Below, in pieces: positions 5,489 through 7,840 of a DNA stretch of 7,840 nt. The DNA lies in contig DRGV01000043.1 in the NCBI GenBank assembly GCA_011049955.1, forward strand, positions 1-7,840. Reading direction: 5' to 3'. Within the stretch, counting starts at the first letter, position 1. Each line of letters begins with the position of its first letter. The notes beneath the pieces are model-generated. The model saw nothing but the letters and a program-made list of their open reading frames with translations, did no database searches and had not been told where the DNA came from. This stretch comes from a bacterium (GTDB lineage: Bacteria; UBP18; UBA7526). The position numbers and the translations under genes are program-made.

Positions 5489-5995
5489 CTAATCTGAACT
5501 TTCTGTTGCCTTTCTTCTTCTAATCCGAAACCATCTCTTGAAGAATGGTTCTTTCTTTGCTACTGGAGGTTTCTTCTCTTCTGGCTTTGGTTTTACTTCC
5601 TTAATTTCTTTAGGTATCTTCTCTACCTTCTCTTTCTTCTTCTCAACTACTGGGGCGACCTTTTCCACCAATTCTATGAGAGCCAGAGAGGCATTATCTC
5701 CCTTCCTCTGCCCCAGCCTGAGAATCCTGGTATAACCACCGGGTCTTTCCTTAAATTTGGGGCCAATCTGGGAGAAGAGTTTTTTCAAGACTTCCTTATC
5801 CCTTATTACCTTTCCCGCTTCCCTTCTTGAGGCCAGGGTATCCTTCTTTGCCTTACTAATTAGCTTCTCTACCACCCTCCTCACTTCCTTTGCTTTGTGA
5901 AGGGTAGTGGTGACTCTCTCATAACGCAGAAGAGAGGTGGCCAGATTGGAAAACATGGCCTTCCTATGGGAAGAGGTACGCCCCAGCTTCCTCAT
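5489..5995 (-). CDS. rplQ: 50S ribosomal protein L17 with long C-terminal extension
   Basis: L17 is a large-subunit ribosomal protein near the exit-tunnel side. Residues 1-112 are the conserved core: RKLGRTSSHRKAMFSNLATSLL, the VTTTLHKAKEVRRVVEKLI helix, and GGYTRILRLGQRKGDNASLALIELV. Two things are unusual. The start lacks the roughly six residues (MRHxxx type) that usually precede RKLGR. Residues 113-168 add a Lys/Glu/Pro-rich, probably disordered linker ending in an aromatic-basic FFKRWFRIRRRK patch; the family is usually 115-130 residues. The ATG overlaps the rpoA stop as ATGA, the normal coupling at this junction, so the short N-terminus is probably real. No better start exists upstream in frame. 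Confidence 0.96.
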   Translation of the reverse strand: MRKLGRTSSHRKAMFSNLATSLLRYERVTTTLHKAKEVRRVVEKLISKAKKDTLASRREAGKVIRDKEVLKKLFSQIGPKFKERPGGYTRILRLGQRKGDNASLALIELVEKVAPVVEKKKEKVEKIPKEIKEVKPKPEEKKPPVAKKEPFFKRWFRIRRRKATESSD

Positions 5996-6981
5996 CTCTT
6001 CATCCCCAGAGATAGACCATAGCTTTTCAGGATCTCTTTTATCTCTTCTACGGACTTCTTGCCAAAGTTTCTCATCTTCAATAATTCTTCCTCACTCTTC
6101 CTAACTAGCTGACCGATAGTCTTTATTTTACCTTCCTTGAGGCAGTTGGCACTACGGACGGAGAGTTCCACTTCCTCAAGGCTCTTATTTAAAATCTCGT
6201 CTATTTTCCTATCTTCTTTCTTTACTTCAACTTCCTCTTCCTCTTCAGGTTCGGGGAAGGTGATGAAGAGGTCGAGGTGGCTCTTTAATATCTTGGCAGC
6301 AAAGGCTACCGCATCATCTGGTCTAACGCTTCCGTCTGTCCAGACCTCCAGGATGAGCCGATCATAGTCTGTAATCTTCCCCACCCTGGTATTCTCTACC
6401 CGATAACTCACCTTCTTTATGGGGGTAAATATGGAGTCTACGGGGATGGTCCCGATGGGATTATTCTCCTTTTTATGTTTCTCTGCGGTAACGTATCCCC
6501 TTCCCACATTCACCTCGATCTCCATATTCAGTTTCCCCTTCTCATTCAAGGTGGCGATATAGAGGGCGGGGTTCAGGATCTCGACATCGGCATCCTTGGT
6601 GATGTGGGAGGCCTTGACCTCTAAAGGTCCCTTGCCCTTTAGATATAAAGTCTTGGGCTTTGCTTTGGGTAGTTTTAAGAGTAACTGTTTGAGGTTTAGA
6701 ATGATTTGGGGAACATCCTCCACTATTCCGGGAATGGTGGAGAACTTATGCTCCACCCCCTGAATCTTAATACTGGTTGCCGCTGCCCCGGTTAGAGAGG
6801 ATAAAAGTATTCGGCGTAGGGAGTTCCCTATGGTTATTCCATGGCCCCTCTCTAAGGGCTGAGCGATGAATTTACCATAGGTATTAGAGAGGGTCTTCTT
6901 ATCCCACTCTATCCTCTTGGGCTTAATGAATCCCTTCCACTGAATGCTTATATTTTCCATCTCTTTCTTGGCCTTTGCCAT
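5992..6981 (-). CDS. rpoA: DNA-directed RNA polymerase subunit alpha
   Basis: Alpha dimerises to start RNA polymerase assembly and contacts promoter UP elements and activators. At 329 residues it is full length. The N-terminal domain (about 10-242) contains YGKFIAQPLERGHGITIGNSLRRILLSSL, HKFSTIPGIVEDV, and the dimer-region DAVAFAAKIL. An acidic linker with EEEEEVEV spans 243-258. The C-terminal domain (259-322) has ELSVRSANCLKEGKIKTIGQL and MRNFGKKSVEEIKEIL. R276, N279 and C280 correspond to the UP-element-contacting R265, N268 and C269 of E. coli. The ATG at 6981 has a perfect AAGGAGGT 6 bases upstream. Unlike in most bacteria, 157 bases of palindrome-rich sequence separate it from rpsD. Confidence 0.98.
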   Translation of the reverse strand: MAKAKKEMENISIQWKGFIKPKRIEWDKKTLSNTYGKFIAQPLERGHGITIGNSLRRILLSSLTGAAATSIKIQGVEHKFSTIPGIVEDVPQIILNLKQLLLKLPKAKPKTLYLKGKGPLEVKASHITKDADVEILNPALYIATLNEKGKLNMEIEVNVGRGYVTAEKHKKENNPIGTIPVDSIFTPIKKVSYRVENTRVGKITDYDRLILEVWTDGSVRPDDAVAFAAKILKSHLDLFITFPEPEEEEEVEVKKEDRKIDEILNKSLEEVELSVRSANCLKEGKIKTIGQLVRKSEEELLKMRNFGKKSVEEIKEILKSYGLSLGMKR

Positions 6982-6987
6982 TCAATA

Positions 6988-6995
6988 ACCTCCTT
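6988..6995 (-). promoter_or_regulatory. rpoA: Strong Shine-Dalgarno for rpoA
   Basis: AAGGAGGT with a 6-base spacer to the ATG at 6981 fixes the start over the internal methionine at codon 8. It also makes rpoA translation independent of rpsD, which fits the long gap between them. Confidence 0.9.
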
Positions 6996-7007
6996 ATCAG
7001 TCGGTTT

Positions 7008-7123
7008 AGTTCGGAGCACGCTCGGCTTCGCCTCGCTTGAGTTCGGTGTATTTCTTTTTCCGAACTCTCCCTCGGGGACCTCGAGTCCCCTCGGGACGAG
7101 AGGCGAACTCCCAACTCCGAACT
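7008..7123. repeat. Composite palindromic repeat between rpsD and rpoA
   Basis: The element is bounded by AGTTCGGAG (7008-7016) and CTCCGAACT (7115-7123), a perfect 9-bp inverted repeat. Inside are GAGTTCGG (7039-7046)/CCGAACTC (7060-7067) with a 13-base loop, GGGGAC (7074-7079)/GTCCCC (7085-7090) with a 5-base loop, and the mini-hairpin GGC-TTC-GCC (7024-7032). GTTCGG-type words recur in both orientations. It encodes nothing recognisable. Its transcript could fold into several hairpins and modulate rpoA-rplQ expression relative to rpsD. No U-tract follows a stem, so it is not a standard terminator. Confidence 0.6.
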
Positions 7124-7138
7124 TCTTATATTCGTGTA

Positions 7139-7765
7139 TTAACGAGAGTAGTATTCCACAATGAGTTGCTCTTGGATAGGAAGGGCGATCTCTTCCTTCT
7201 TTGGTAATCTTACTACCTTCCCTTTAAAGTTCTCCTGGTCTATCTCGAGCCAGGGGGCCTTCTCCCTATCCTGAGAGAGTTTCATGGCCTCTTTTACTCC
7301 AATTATCTCTCTGCTCCTGGACCTCAAAGAGATCTCGTCCCCCACCTTGCAGGAGTAGGAAGGAATATCCACCTTCCTACCATTGACTAAGAAGTGGCCA
7401 TGTTGAACTAACTGGCGGGCACCGGCCCGGGTCAAAGAGAATCCCAGTCTAAAGATGATGTTATCGAGCCTTCTTTCTAAGAGTAACAAGAGATTCTCTC
7501 CGGTCATCCCCTTGAGCCTCTTGGCCTCTTTAAAGTATCTTCTGAACTGCTTCTCCATTACCCCATAGATCTTCTTCACCTTCTGTTTCTCCCGCAGTCG
7601 CAGTCCATAAGCAGATAATTTCTTGGGACGCTTCCTGCGCACCCCTGGCCCATAATCCCTTCTGACCAGGACACATTTCTCGCTATAGCATCTTCTTCCT
7701 TTTAGGAAGAGCTTCATCCCCTCCTGACGACATAGCTTACAATTCGGACCAATCTTCCTCGCCAC
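7139..7765 (-). CDS. rpsD: 30S ribosomal protein S4 (zinc-binding four-cysteine form)
   Basis: S4 is a primary 16S rRNA-binding protein that nucleates small-subunit assembly, and in some bacteria it represses its own operon. The 208 residues are the usual length. C9, C12, C26 and C31 in the N-terminal region form the zinc site of the cysteine-containing S4 class. The globular domain begins near KIYGVMEKQFRRYF. The S4 RNA-binding domain (about 99-160) has RLDNIIFRLGFSLTRAGARQLV and HGHFLVNGRKVDIPSY. The protein ends IQEQLIVEYYSR, the conserved S4 tail. The start is GTG at 7765, sharing its first G with the TAG stop of rpsK, with AGGAGG about 6 bases upstream inside the last rpsK codons. This favours coupled translation. 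Confidence 0.97.
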   Translation of the reverse strand: MARKIGPNCKLCRQEGMKLFLKGRRCYSEKCVLVRRDYGPGVRRKRPKKLSAYGLRLREKQKVKKIYGVMEKQFRRYFKEAKRLKGMTGENLLLLLERRLDNIIFRLGFSLTRAGARQLVQHGHFLVNGRKVDIPSYSCKVGDEISLRSRSREIIGVKEAMKLSQDREKAPWLEIDQENFKGKVVRLPKKEEIALPIQEQLIVEYYSR

Positions 7766-7840
7766 TAAACCCTCCTCCTCTTCCTGGAACGGCAGCCATT
7801 GTGGGGAATGGGGGTAACATCCTTTATGGCAGTAATGGAA
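7765..7840 (-). CDS. rpsK: 30S ribosomal protein S11, C-terminal 24 residues (5' end outside window)
   Basis: The frame entering from the window edge reads SITAIKDVTPIPHNGCRSRK then RRRV and stops (TAG, 7767-7765). DVTPIPHNGCRPxKxRRV is the diagnostic S11 C-terminus, which contacts 16S rRNA in the platform. The AG-rich codons of this basic tail also provide the ribosome binding site for rpsD. The order rpsK-rpsD-rpoA-rplQ is the standard bacterial alpha operon. Confidence 0.95.
   Translation of the reverse strand, partial: SITAIKDVTPIPHNGCRSRKRRRV

Noticed and set aside
7074..7090. GGGGAC/GTCCCC hairpin as a rho-independent terminator after rpsD
   Set aside because: No U-tract follows on the transcribed strand, and the essential rpoA and rplQ genes lie downstream.
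6923..7114. 63-codon open frame crossing the rpsD-rpoA gap into rpoA
   Set aside because: It lies over palindromic repeat sequence and the out-of-frame start of rpoA, and its product is low-complexity Arg/Ser-rich with no recognisable family.

Overview
The window is read almost entirely from the minus strand, so transcription runs from high to low coordinates. It suggests an anaerobic, hydrogen-metabolising bacterium. The reasons are a bacterial rpsK-rpsD-rpoA-rplQ operon, a four-cysteine S4 protein, a Rex redox repressor with textbook operators, and iron-sulfur and flavin subunits of a soluble hydrogenase or sulfite-reductase type enzyme. The repeat-rich intergenic regions resemble those of uncultured candidate-phylum genomes, but I cannot place the organism in a phylum from this sequence alone.

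Region 1 (7840 to 5489) is the distal end of the ribosomal protein/RNA polymerase operon: the tail of rpsK, rpsD (overlapping rpsK by 1 base), rpoA and rplQ (ATGA overlap with rpoA). The normally compact rpsD-rpoA junction holds a 157-base insert rich in inverted repeats. L17 carries a long charged C-terminal extension.

Region 2 (5487 to 4285) is a membrane-anchored M23 (LytM-type) cell-wall endopeptidase. It starts one base after the rplQ stop, so it is probably translationally coupled to the ribosomal operon.

Region 3 (4121 to 1) is a nicotinamide/redox block: nadB (L-aspartate oxidase, first step of de novo NAD synthesis), then rex (NADH/NAD+ sensing repressor), then a two-[4Fe-4S] electron-transfer subunit, then the start of an FAD/NAD(P)-binding subunit that runs out of the window. 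The last two match the beta and gamma subunits of group 3 [NiFe] hydrogenases and also AsrA/AsrB of anaerobic sulfite reductase. The catalytic genes that would decide between them lie beyond position 1. Upstream of rex are a sigma-70-like promoter, an unassigned 16-bp palindrome and two near-perfect Rex operators, which points to autoregulation. If transcription continues through rex, it also points to NADH-responsive control of the oxidoreductase genes.

There is no gene-free stretch over 300 bases. The gaps (1468-1746, 2374-2540, 4122-4284, 6982-7138) hold regulatory sites or small palindromic repeat elements. Several of these share GTTCGG/CCGAAC ends and a GCGAAGC mini-hairpin. I see no tRNA, rRNA, CRISPR array, transposase or convincing rho-independent terminator.
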